A stretch of DNA of 64,000 bases from Paenibacillus thalictri (GTDB lineage: Bacteria; Bacillota; Bacilli; Paenibacillales; NBRC-103111): the NCBI RefSeq assembly GCF_004307995.1, contig NZ_SIRE01000025.1, forward strand, positions 102,812 to 166,811. Direction: 5' to 3'. Positions 36,422-45,332 of this stretch are shown here, piece after piece. The first letter of the stretch is position 1, and each line of letters opens with the position of its first letter. A program made the position numbers and the translations under genes. A model generated the notes under the pieces. That model made no database searches. It had not been told where the DNA came from and saw nothing but the letters and a program-made list of their open reading frames with translations.

Positions 36422-37213
36422 TTGAGATTGCGAGGGAAAATCGTTTGTATTACCGACGCCGACAGCGCTTCGGGGAAAACTTTGATCCGGCGGCTTGCCG
36501 ACGAAGGAGCCGATTTTATAGTAAACAGCGCTTCTGCAGGCGTGAGCATTGATGAAGAGCTGGCATACTGCCGGGTAGCCGGCGCCCAGGCGCTGGTCTT
36601 CTCCGCCGATTTGTGCCGCTTCACCGAGGTCGACGGTATGCTGGAGGAAGCGGAGCGGCAGCTCGGCCGAGTCGATGTGCTCGTCCATAACCACAATCTG
36701 ATCGTGCCGATGCAGGTGGAAAGCTGTGACGAGGCTGCCTTTGTACAAGTGATGAATACAAACGCCAAGTCGGCCTTCCTATGCACCCAAGCCGCCGGCA
36801 AACGGATGGCCGCCGCCGGGTCCGGCAGCATCGTGTATGTAAGCTCCGTTCATGCGCATAAACCGACCGGCTCGTCGTTTGCGTACAGCGTGTCCAAAAG
36901 CGCAGTCAACATGCTCGCCCGCGAAGCCGCGCTTGAACTGGGCCGCTGCGGCGTCAACGTCAATACGATCGAACTTGGCCCCGTCGAAGGCGACGACACG
37001 TTGTTCTCCAGCGAGGTTTCATCTTTATACGAATCCTACATATATAAAGTGCCGGGCGCCAAGCCGGTGACTTACCGCGATCTGGCGGACTGCGTGGCTT
37101 ATCTGGCAGCCGATTCGTCCCGTTATTTGAACGGCGCTGAACTGCGGTTGGACGGCGGTTTTTTGCTGCATTACATGGATCATAAAATGAAGCGGCCGGA
37201 AGCCGGCCAATAA
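36422..37213 (+). CDS. divergent SDR-family protein with degraded cofactor motif
   Basis: A 263-residue SDR-fold protein starting at TTG after AAGGAAGGGG. The usual TGxxxGxG cofactor loop reads TDADSASG and the NNAG motif reads VHNHN, while the active-site region is intact: VYVSSVHAH supplies the Ser and FAYSVSKSA gives the Tyr and Lys. Cofactor use may therefore be changed, or it may be a partner of the second SDR that follows after 13 bases. Together they resemble paired SDRs in sugar-acid pathways. The reaction is unknown. Confidence 0.75.
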   Translation: MRLRGKIVCITDADSASGKTLIRRLADEGADFIVNSASAGVSIDEELAYCRVAGAQALVFSADLCRFTEVDGMLEEAERQLGRVDVLVHNHNLIVPMQVESCDEAAFVQVMNTNAKSAFLCTQAAGKRMAAAGSGSIVYVSSVHAHKPTGSSFAYSVSKSAVNMLAREAALELGRCGVNVNTIELGPVEGDDTLFSSEVSSLYESYIYKVPGAKPVTYRDLADCVAYLAADSSRYLNGAELRLDGGFLLHYMDHKMKRPEAGQ

Positions 37214-37226
37214 GGGGGCGAACCAC

Positions 37227-38024
37227 TTGAGCTTAACCGGCAAAGTTGCGATTGTCACCGGGGCGGGAAGCGGCATCGGCAGAGGGATAAGTATTGAGCT
37301 GGCCCGGCGAGGAGTCAAAGTCGCCGTCAATTACAATTCGTCGGACATCGACGACGGAGCGCTCGAAACGAAACGGCAGATCGATGAAGCCGGTGGCGAA
37401 TGTTGTATTGTGAAAGCCAACGTCGCCGATAAGCGCGAAGTCGAAAGCATGGTGCAAGCCGTTGTGAAACGTTACGGCAGCGTGGACATTCTAGTCAACA
37501 ACGCCGCCGTGCAGTTAAATTACACCTTATTCGAGCATACCGAGGAATCGTACGATTTGGAAATGAACGTCAATCTGAAGGGCTATTGGTTATGCATCCA
37601 AGCAGCGGCGCCTTATATGAAAGCCCGAAGGTTCGGCCGCATTATCAACATCTGCTCCGTTCACGGCAAACGGCCGACCGATTTTGATACCGTCTACTCC
37701 ATGACCAAAGGCGGTGTAAAAATGCTGGCCCGGGAAAGCGCGATCGAGCTGGGCCGGTTTGGCATCACCGTCAACAATATCGAACCGGGCGCGATCGACG
37801 TCGGCAAAGGTCCGATACGCCGGCAATCGGATGAGCCCGGTATAACGGGCGGGACTCCGGAGAAACGGGAAAAACCCGATGAGCGTCTCATCAGGAAGTT
37901 CCCTCTGGGTCGAGTCGGCCGGCCAGCCGATATCGCCCACATGGTATGCCATATCGCCTCCGAAGAAGCGGAATTTATGAACGGCGCATCCATCCGGTTG
38001 GACGGGGCGAGCATGCTGCTGTAG
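37227..38024 (+). CDS. short-chain dehydrogenase/reductase (SDR)
   Basis: A 265-residue canonical SDR: TGAGSGIG cofactor loop, NNAAV in place of NNAG, a conserved Ser in INICSVHGK, and YSMTK at the active site; the C-terminus is FMNGASIRLDGA. It starts at TTG, 13 bases after the preceding SDR, so the two are co-transcribed. It is an NAD(P)-dependent oxidoreductase acting in the cytosol. It is convergent with the SLH-anchored GH28 gene, with no obvious terminator in the 34-base gap. Confidence 0.9.
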   Translation: MSLTGKVAIVTGAGSGIGRGISIELARRGVKVAVNYNSSDIDDGALETKRQIDEAGGECCIVKANVADKREVESMVQAVVKRYGSVDILVNNAAVQLNYTLFEHTEESYDLEMNVNLKGYWLCIQAAAPYMKARRFGRIINICSVHGKRPTDFDTVYSMTKGGVKMLARESAIELGRFGITVNNIEPGAIDVGKGPIRRQSDEPGITGGTPEKREKPDERLIRKFPLGRVGRPADIAHMVCHIASEEAEFMNGASIRLDGASMLL

Positions 38025-38058
38025 GCGGTGTGGCGAATTACCATGTTGTTTCATTTTT

Positions 38059-41000
38059 TCACGAAGCTGTTTGATTAAAAATCCGGTACAAAATGACCGC
38101 CGCTTCCGCCCTTGTCGTAGCTCCGCCGGGGTTGATTTCACTTCCGTCCCCTTCCGTCAGGCCTGCCCGGATCATGGAGGCAATGCTTTCTGCGGCATAG
38201 GAAGCAACAGCGGCTTGATCGGTAAACCGTTCAAGCCCGGACACGCTGCCCGGTTCGCCGGCTGTAGGAGCCAGCCGAAGCGCTTTGGCGCAAAGCACCA
38301 TCATATCCTGGCGCGAGATGGAGGCGGACGGATTAAACTTGTTATCGCCGATACCTTCGCTAATGCCGAGCTTTCGCGCAATGCCAAGTTCCTTGTAGAA
38401 ATAGTCGGTTTGGCTTACATCGTCAAAATTGCCGGCAAAATCGGCGGTTGCTCCTAGCGTTCTAACGAGCAGCGCAAGGAAATCCGCCCTTGTAATCGGT
38501 TGGCCCGGCGCAAATGTACGATCTGACGTGCCGTTGATAATACCTTTGGAAGCGAGTGTTTCGATCTGCTTCTTAGCCCATCCATAGCCATCCAAGTCTT
38601 CGAAGGAGACAAATTCGAAGGACACGGCAAATTTGCTGAAATGAGACGTTCTGAAGGTAACCAACCCCGTTGCCGGATCGTATTTCCCGTTGGACACTTT
38701 CTCCGCCCGGCCCTCCGAATCGATATGCCAGACGACGATATGCTCGATGTCCGCCAATTCCTGTTCCGCTGGTGTATACGGAATAGATATGGCGACAGCC
38801 GATTGCGGGTTATCGAAATGCGCCTCCTCGCCGTCAATCTTCAGCCGGACCGATAATATCGGCCTATCCCCGACTTTTTGCTGTAAGGCGGCATCGCCGA
38901 GCGTACTCTTGTCGACGAATTCCACCGAAAATGCAACCGTCGACGAGGCAGGAGCCTCCGCTAATTGGAGCATATTGCCCGGCAGTTCCAATGTCGCCAG
39001 CGGTGTTTCCAGCACGATCTTTTGCGTGGAGTCTCCGCTTGTTATATAGGTGGACGGCAGGGCCGCTTCATAAGTTTGGGCGCCCTCCACCGGCGGCACT
39101 TGGATATGCGCTGCCTTCACGCCATTGCGATCGTAGCCGGCTTTGTCAAGCGCATCGTCCAGTTGAGCAGAAGAAATCTGCGCTTTGGCCGCTCCTGAAG
39201 CCGGATCAAGCGTCGCGTTTGCATGAATGACCGATCCGCCGTTCTCCGGACGACCAGCATTTGCCGTTTCATTCTCAGCCTGTGCTATGCTTGCTGCCCC
39301 AGTCTCGGATTGTGACGGCGCTGCGCCGGTCGTGCTGTCATTGCTGGCGCTGCCATGGCTGGAATTACTCGGCCAAAACACAGTCACATGAAGCCGGGCC
39401 CGATATTCGCTGTACGCAACCGTGATTTCTGCGCTGCCTGCGCCGACCGCCTTTACTATTCCGGCTGAATCGACCGTTGCTGCATTCGGATTCGACGAGG
39501 TAAAACCGCTTGCGGCGGTTACGTCCGAAGTGCTGTCGTTATCAAAGCGTTGTATGACGGTAATCTGTTTTGTTTGTCCGGGAAGAAGGGTGGATTCGCT
39601 TGAATCCAGCGCAATACCCGCCGAGCCAAATGCGTCTTCTTGGACGGTTGCCGTCCTTGCATCCGAAAGAGACACGGTTGATGTGCTGTTCGCAAAAGTA
39701 ATTCCGTCGGCATGCCTGACGTAATACCCATAGGCGGGCAAATCTCCCCACATGTTGGACTCGGGATATTGGCCAAGCGCATATTCCGGCGGACTTGCAG
39801 GTACTGCGGCAACGCCGCCTTTGTACTCTATGTTCACGTTGTCGAACACAATGTTTTTCAGCCGGTATTTCGTACCGTCCGGCATATTTGTGCCGGTGAT
39901 CGGAGATCCCCATGCCGCGTTCATGTTTTTTCCGATAATGTCCCGGAATATGACGGTGTCCATCGTTCCCGTCCGCGGCTTATCGTCTTTAGTCGCACGG
40001 TCGCTTCTTTTGCCAAGAATGACAAAGAAGGGATTTCCCGAGTCCTGAACGTCGATCCTTTGAAACACAATATTCGACACATCGGCCCCGTCCACCGATT
40101 CCACGCACATGGCGCAATATTTGACGCCCTTGACCATGTTGTCCTCGAACCTGACATTTTTAAATGCCCCGTAACTCGCCGTTCCGAATTTCAAACCGTT
40201 GGTGCCCGATGCGGTGACGTTGGAATTTCTGACCAACACATCTTCGACCCCGCGGCTTTTTCCGCTTTTGATGCAGATCGCATCGTCCCCGGTATTGACC
40301 GTCACGTCTTCAATCAGCACATGCTTGCTATCGACGATATCCAAGCCGTCCCTGTTGCTGGACAACTTCACATCCAGGTACATGTTTCTCATGACCACAT
40401 AATCGGTTTCCGCGTTGACGACAGTCCACATGGCGGATTTTTTGATGTACACGTTTTGTATCGTTACATGGCTGCTGAGTACGATATAAACCGCCATCGG
40501 CCTTGTCGCTTCGCTGCCGGCTGTAAACGAATCGCCGTTTCCGTCGATTGTGCCGCCGCCGTCGATCTTGATGTTCTCCTCATGCTCCGCATAAATCAAG
40601 GTTTTGTTGCAATTGGATGCAGGGCCTAGCTGCGTGTTGTACGTGAGCGGGTTCGTATCCGGATAATCCGCCGCCGACGGGCTGCCTTTTAACGTGGCTG
40701 TGGCGTCGATATACAAAGTCATGTTGCTTTTTAATTGGATCATTCCGGAAAGAAATACGCCGTCATGCAGGTAAACGGACCCTCCGGTGCCTGCGGCTGC
40801 TTCAATCGCGGCCTGAATGGCTGCGGTGTCTTTGGTTACGCCGTCTCCTGCGGCTCCAAAACTTTTCACGTCGAACACCGGAGACGGCGGTCCTCCGATA
40901 AAGGCAGCTTGACTGTATACCTTCACATTGTCGAAATAAATGGCGCCGGTGCTGCCTGATTCTATCGCAAAAGCCAGCTTCCCGACGTCCGCAGCCGCCG

Positions 41001-43938
41001 TCAAGAAACCGATGTCTCCGGCCTTTTTCATTCCGTCGATATAAAGGTCGTATTTCTTCGCTTTTGTATCAATGACCGCCCGGATGATATACCACTTGTC
41101 TGCGTTAAATGCGACTCCCGCATTCGTCAGCGTCCCGTTTTTGTTATAAACGATATTGCCGTCCTTGAACGCTATGGCCGCTATCTGATTGCCGCTGCCG
41201 TCGTAGATGTAAGGGATATATTTCGTTCCTGCGGTCTCTTGCGCTTTTACTTTGGCTTCCAGGGTCACGATTCCGCTGAGAGCCGCGAATGTCCGGGATG
41301 CGGCAGCACTTTTCGCTGCTGCGCTTTTGGCCACCATGACGCTTTTATCGGCCGGGAACGGAACCTCCTGCACGCTGACGGAACCGCCCGACGTATCGGC
41401 TAGCCAGCCGCTTGGCGCAGCTCCTGTCCGATCCCCGTTAAAATCGTCCCTGACCGTCATTTCTTTAGCCGCAGGCGGGAAATTGACCGGCGGCGCGGCA
41501 GTTGCGGCACTGACCGGATCGCTTGGTGCGGACTCGATCGTTTGTCCCCCCGGCGTGGTGAATAGCGACGTTATGTTGTAACTGTACGCCACGCCCTGCG
41601 ACACGTTGTTGTCGATATAAGCCGCAATGCCCGGCTGGGATTGGCCGACATATCGGTATTGGGCATCTCCCGCGTTGGCCCGGTAGACGCTGTATTTCGC
41701 CGCGTTGGCCGCCGGTGTCCACTTTAATGAAATTGAGGTGCTCCACTGCGATGTCACTTGCACATCCTGCGGTGCAGCCGGGACCTGGATGGAACCCACG
41801 GTGACATTGACATGGGCCTCGTAAGAGCGGGACCCTACAGTATATACGGCGCTGAGCTGCGTAGTGCCCGTGCCGACAGCGGTCAATTGGCCCGTATTGC
41901 CGATTGTGGCGACAGCCGGATCGGAAGAAGACAGCGAACTGCTGCCGGTTACATCGTGCAAAGCTCCATCCGAATCTACCGAATTGACCTTTAACGCAAC
42001 CGTATCATGTTCATAAAGCGCGTAGGCCGGCTGATCGAAGGTTATCCCGGTAACCTCGGCGGGAGGCAAAGGATACACTTTCACATTGTCGACATAACTG
42101 GTGGAAGCGGCCGTATTATCCGCTTTAAACATCACCCTTGCTATGCTTGTCGTGCCGTCAAATGGAGTGACCAGATCGGAGCGGTCAATGGTCTGCTGAA
42201 CGCCGTCGATCCAAAGATCATACGTGTTGGCGTTGGTATTCACGACGATTTTAACGGCATACCACTGATTCGGCACAAAAGGCGTCGTGTTGATCTGCTG
42301 GGATCCGCCGATGGCGACGAAGTAACCGTTTCTGAGCCCAAATTTCATGACAGCCTTGTCTTTATTGTTATAGATGTACGGAGCGACGCTGAACTGCGTC
42401 CCGGTTGTCATCACCTTCGCTTCAACCGCCACTTTGCCCGTCATGCCCGCAAAGGCCCGGTTCGCCTCGACCGCATCGTTTTTGCCCGATACGTACAGGC
42501 TTAAGCTTTTGTCGGCGGCGGAAGGAACGTCCGCGACAGCAAGCACCGCAGCTCCCGAGACCGTTGTTGTCCATCCGTCGGGTATAACGCCCGCTGCCGC
42601 GTTGTCGAAATCATCGTTGATGACAAAACCTGACGCGCCCGCTGCCGTCACGCTTAGTATGGCGCTATTCGCGGATTCGACCGTTTGCCCGCCCGGGGTC
42701 GTAAATACGGACGATACGGCGTAATCATACGAGGCATTGGCCGTTACGGAATTGTCCGAATAAGAAATGCCCGCCGTTTCCCCGATTTTGCTGAATTGTC
42801 CGCTGCCGGAAGCCGCTCTGTAAATCGCATATTTGCCTGCATTCGGAACCGCGGACCAGTTGAGCTGCACCGATGTGCCGCTCACGGCCCCGCTGCTTAA
42901 ACCTGTCGGCGCCGTCAGGATCGGAAGCGGGTTCACCGTGACGGTTGCCGCCGCAGGCAAGCTGTATACGCTGTTTGATACCGAAATTTGCGTTGTTCCT
43001 TGATTTCGCGCCGTCACGACCCCGGTGGCCGGGTCAATGGACGCTATGTTGGAGTTGGCTGATGAAAAGACGTTGCCGGTCGCCAGCACCTGCCGGCTGT
43101 TATCGGCGTAAACCGCCTGCACGGCAGTGGGAAAGGCATCTCCCGTATACGCGCTGTACGTATCCTGATCGAAAGCAAGTCCGGTTACGGCGGCCGCAGG
43201 CGTTGTCGTATACACCTTTAAATTATCGTAATACAACGTGCCCGTATTGTTGCCTGTATCCATCTTGAACGTCACCTTGCCCACTGACCCGCCGGAAGCG
43301 GCCGTCAGGGCTTTACCGGTCAATAACGGATTGCCGTCAATATACAAGTCATACGTATCGCTTGACGTGTAAACGACGATTTTTAGGCTGTACCATGTGC
43401 CGGGGGAAAAGGCTTGCACATTTTGCTGTGTGCCGCCGTTGTTTGCTTTTATATTTCCTCCGTTCAGCTGGATCTTCACGATGGAAGCGCCTGCTCCATT
43501 GGTGATATAAGGAGCAACCTGGGTTCCGGTCATGCTGCCGCTGGACAGGATAGCGGCCTCAACAGTAACCGTCCCGCTTAACGGCCGGCTCGTAAAGTCG
43601 ATGGACGACTCCGCTCTTGTCGTGCCGGAAGTGCTTGTTCTGTTGATTTTTACGCTTCTGTTGGACATACTCGGGTAGTCCTCCACCGTCACCGTACCGC
43701 CGGAGACGTCCGTGACCCAATGGTTCGTGTCGGGCACTCCGTTGCCTGCCGACGACCAATCGGAATAGTGGGGAGATTGTCCTGTCGGAAATTGAACGCT
43801 GCTGTTAAAGTCTTCGCTCAAATAGGTTTGAATGGCTCCTGCCGCTCTTACGGCTTGCGGCTCCAGCTCAAACACAGGTATCCATCCTGCCAGCATAACG
43901 ATAATCAGCGTTATGCTGAAAAGCCCCTTCCTGCTCAT
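38059..43938 (-). CDS. giant secreted SLH-anchored polygalacturonase-like (GH28) protein
   Basis: About 1959 residues. The start at 43938 follows GGAGAGG; TTG or ATG codons just upstream are possible. A signal peptide (SITLIIVMLAGWIPVFEL) is followed by three beta-sandwich modules with YDLYIDG and YFDNVKVY-type motifs (about 45-250, 445-630, 830-1015) alternating with Big2-like Ig and fibronectin type III modules, then a GH28 right-handed beta-helix at about 1025-1415 (FDVKSFGAAGDG, NRDGLDIVDS, NTGDDAICIKSG). After another Ig-like and a linker domain come three SLH motifs (about 1785-1950) for cell-wall anchoring. The usual GHG motif of GH28 appears as TNG. It probably cuts pectin-type polymers at the cell surface. 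It ends a unit with a second GH28 and an importer. Confidence 0.9.
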   Translation of the reverse strand: MSRKGLFSITLIIVMLAGWIPVFELEPQAVRAAGAIQTYLSEDFNSSVQFPTGQSPHYSDWSSAGNGVPDTNHWVTDVSGGTVTVEDYPSMSNRSVKINRTSTSGTTRAESSIDFTSRPLSGTVTVEAAILSSGSMTGTQVAPYITNGAGASIVKIQLNGGNIKANNGGTQQNVQAFSPGTWYSLKIVVYTSSDTYDLYIDGNPLLTGKALTAASGGSVGKVTFKMDTGNNTGTLYYDNLKVYTTTPAAAVTGLAFDQDTYSAYTGDAFPTAVQAVYADNSRQVLATGNVFSSANSNIASIDPATGVVTARNQGTTQISVSNSVYSLPAAATVTVNPLPILTAPTGLSSGAVSGTSVQLNWSAVPNAGKYAIYRAASGSGQFSKIGETAGISYSDNSVTANASYDYAVSSVFTTPGGQTVESANSAILSVTAAGASGFVINDDFDNAAAGVIPDGWTTTVSGAAVLAVADVPSAADKSLSLYVSGKNDAVEANRAFAGMTGKVAVEAKVMTTGTQFSVAPYIYNNKDKAVMKFGLRNGYFVAIGGSQQINTTPFVPNQWYAVKIVVNTNANTYDLWIDGVQQTIDRSDLVTPFDGTTSIARVMFKADNTAASTSYVDNVKVYPLPPAEVTGITFDQPAYALYEHDTVALKVNSVDSDGALHDVTGSSSLSSSDPAVATIGNTGQLTAVGTGTTQLSAVYTVGSRSYEAHVNVTVGSIQVPAAPQDVQVTSQWSTSISLKWTPAANAAKYSVYRANAGDAQYRYVGQSQPGIAAYIDNNVSQGVAYSYNITSLFTTPGGQTIESAPSDPVSAATAAPPVNFPPAAKEMTVRDDFNGDRTGAAPSGWLADTSGGSVSVQEVPFPADKSVMVAKSAAAKSAAASRTFAALSGIVTLEAKVKAQETAGTKYIPYIYDGSGNQIAAIAFKDGNIVYNKNGTLTNAGVAFNADKWYIIRAVIDTKAKKYDLYIDGMKKAGDIGFLTAAADVGKLAFAIESGSTGAIYFDNVKVYSQAAFIGGPPSPVFDVKSFGAAGDGVTKDTAAIQAAIEAAAGTGGSVYLHDGVFLSGMIQLKSNMTLYIDATATLKGSPSAADYPDTNPLTYNTQLGPASNCNKTLIYAEHEENIKIDGGGTIDGNGDSFTAGSEATRPMAVYIVLSSHVTIQNVYIKKSAMWTVVNAETDYVVMRNMYLDVKLSSNRDGLDIVDSKHVLIEDVTVNTGDDAICIKSGKSRGVEDVLVRNSNVTASGTNGLKFGTASYGAFKNVRFEDNMVKGVKYCAMCVESVDGADVSNIVFQRIDVQDSGNPFFVILGKRSDRATKDDKPRTGTMDTVIFRDIIGKNMNAAWGSPITGTNMPDGTKYRLKNIVFDNVNIEYKGGVAAVPASPPEYALGQYPESNMWGDLPAYGYYVRHADGITFANSTSTVSLSDARTATVQEDAFGSAGIALDSSESTLLPGQTKQITVIQRFDNDSTSDVTAASGFTSSNPNAATVDSAGIVKAVGAGSAEITVAYSEYRARLHVTVFWPSNSSHGSASNDSTTGAAPSQSETGAASIAQAENETANAGRPENGGSVIHANATLDPASGAAKAQISSAQLDDALDKAGYDRNGVKAAHIQVPPVEGAQTYEAALPSTYITSGDSTQKIVLETPLATLELPGNMLQLAEAPASSTVAFSVEFVDKSTLGDAALQQKVGDRPILSVRLKIDGEEAHFDNPQSAVAISIPYTPAEQELADIEHIVVWHIDSEGRAEKVSNGKYDPATGLVTFRTSHFSKFAVSFEFVSFEDLDGYGWAKKQIETLASKGIINGTSDRTFAPGQPITRADFLALLVRTLGATADFAGNFDDVSQTDYFYKELGIARKLGISEGIGDNKFNPSASISRQDMMVLCAKALRLAPTAGEPGSVSGLERFTDQAAVASYAAESIASMIRAGLTEGDGSEINPGGATTRAEAAVILYRIFNQTAS

Positions 43939-43990
43939 CCCTTTCATCCTCTCCAACTAGGTTTATCGCGTGTATCGCCGCTCCATAACG

Positions 43991-45280
43991 TTAAATGACA
44001 ACCGTCGGTTCCAAACCGGGAGGCGCATCCAAATGCTCTACGATTACACCGCGGACCTGCTCGGCATAAAGCCCGCCCCGGTCGGGAAGCCCCTCCGCCG
44101 ATTCGTGCCGGATACGAATATCTCTGAGCAGCAGGCCGTCGACATACGCCGCAATAAACTGGTAGGGATGTACGGCATAATTGACCCGCTGCGGATCGAT
44201 TTCGACGCGCCGCGCCCCCGGCGGCTTGGAGGGCTGATCCAAACGGCAGGGACCGGTTACGTTCCAGGTCACATTTCGAAACCGGACATTTTCGATCGGT
44301 TGACCGGGCACACCTTCGATATAACAACGTCCTTGCCCCGTCACGGTCACATTGTCGAATGTGACATTGCGGATACGCCCGATCTTCGGTTCCTTGTAAT
44401 AACGGGGAGTGACGTCCAGCAATATAGGGAATTCGTTACGTGCCTCGATGACCATGTTGCTGAACACCATATTTTCATAGATGCTCCCGTCCTTCATGTA
44501 CAGTGCAAGAGCAACATCCGTATGGTGGATGATGCAATTGTTAAACGTGACATTGCGGATCGGACCGACCGCTTCCGTTCCGATCTTCAGGGCAGCATGG
44601 CGGGAACTGAGAATACAGTTGGCCACGGTAATATTTTCGCAGGGATCCCCTTCCGTACTCTTAATGACAATGCAATCGTCGCCGGTTTGGATGTTGCAAT
44701 CGCTGATGATCATATTTCTGCAGCCGTCGGGGTCAATGCCGTCGGTATTGATCCGCTCCATATTGGCAAGGATGGTCACACCGCGCACCATTACCTCCTC
44801 GCAGCGCATGAGGTGCAGCGTCCAGAAGCAGGAATATTGTAGCGTAACATCGAGGAACTTCACATTTTTGCAGTCCCGGTAAAATACGAGCGCCGGCCGG
44901 AACTTCACTCCTGCGGCAACGGCCGGGGGCAGGGGTGACGCTCCCCCTCCGTCGATGGTCCCTTCTCCCGTAATGGACACGTTCTCCACGCCGTCGGCCC
45001 AAATTAACGCCTGAATTTGCCCAGGCAAATTGCCGTAAGGCGTCTTGCAAATTTCCGGATACAATGCGCCATCGCCGGCGCCAAGGATGACCGCCCCCAT
45101 CTCCAGATGCAGGCATACATTGGACCTTAAGTGGATCGTTCCGCAAAGATATGTTCCTCCGGGCAAGACGACCGTGCCCCCTCCACTGCGGGAGCACTCG
45201 TCAATGGCCGATTGAATCGCCCCGTGGTCCAACGTCTGCCCGTCCCCGGCAGCGCCAAATTGCTTTACATGATAACTCAT
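43991..45280 (-). CDS. GH28-family polygalacturonase/rhamnogalacturonan-type hydrolase
   Basis: A 429-residue beta-helix enzyme. The ATG at 45280 follows AAGGAGATCGCG. It opens with YHVKQFGAAGDGQT, then shows the GH28 catalytic Asp motifs in NTDGIDPDG and TGDDCIVIKS; the third motif, GHG in classic members, reads SRHAALKIG. No signal peptide is seen, so it likely acts in the cytosol on oligogalacturonides or related oligomers delivered by the importer encoded just upstream. It follows the solute-binding gene by 52 bases. Confidence 0.88.
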   Translation of the reverse strand: MSYHVKQFGAAGDGQTLDHGAIQSAIDECSRSGGGTVVLPGGTYLCGTIHLRSNVCLHLEMGAVILGAGDGALYPEICKTPYGNLPGQIQALIWADGVENVSITGEGTIDGGGASPLPPAVAAGVKFRPALVFYRDCKNVKFLDVTLQYSCFWTLHLMRCEEVMVRGVTILANMERINTDGIDPDGCRNMIISDCNIQTGDDCIVIKSTEGDPCENITVANCILSSRHAALKIGTEAVGPIRNVTFNNCIIHHTDVALALYMKDGSIYENMVFSNMVIEARNEFPILLDVTPRYYKEPKIGRIRNVTFDNVTVTGQGRCYIEGVPGQPIENVRFRNVTWNVTGPCRLDQPSKPPGARRVEIDPQRVNYAVHPYQFIAAYVDGLLLRDIRIRHESAEGLPDRGGLYAEQVRGVIVEHLDAPPGLEPTVVI

Positions 45281-45332
45281 CGCGATCTCCTTAAAGTACG
45301 TGATCAAAAGTTGACTTTTGCAACAACCTCTA

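Noticed and set aside
38025..38058. terminator between convergent SDR and GH28 genes
   Set aside because: No stem of useful length with a U-tract could be found in this short gap.
39712..40629. 305-residue plus-strand open frame
   Set aside because: It is antisense to the GH28 domain of the giant protein, has no ribosome site, and reflects high-GC codon bias.
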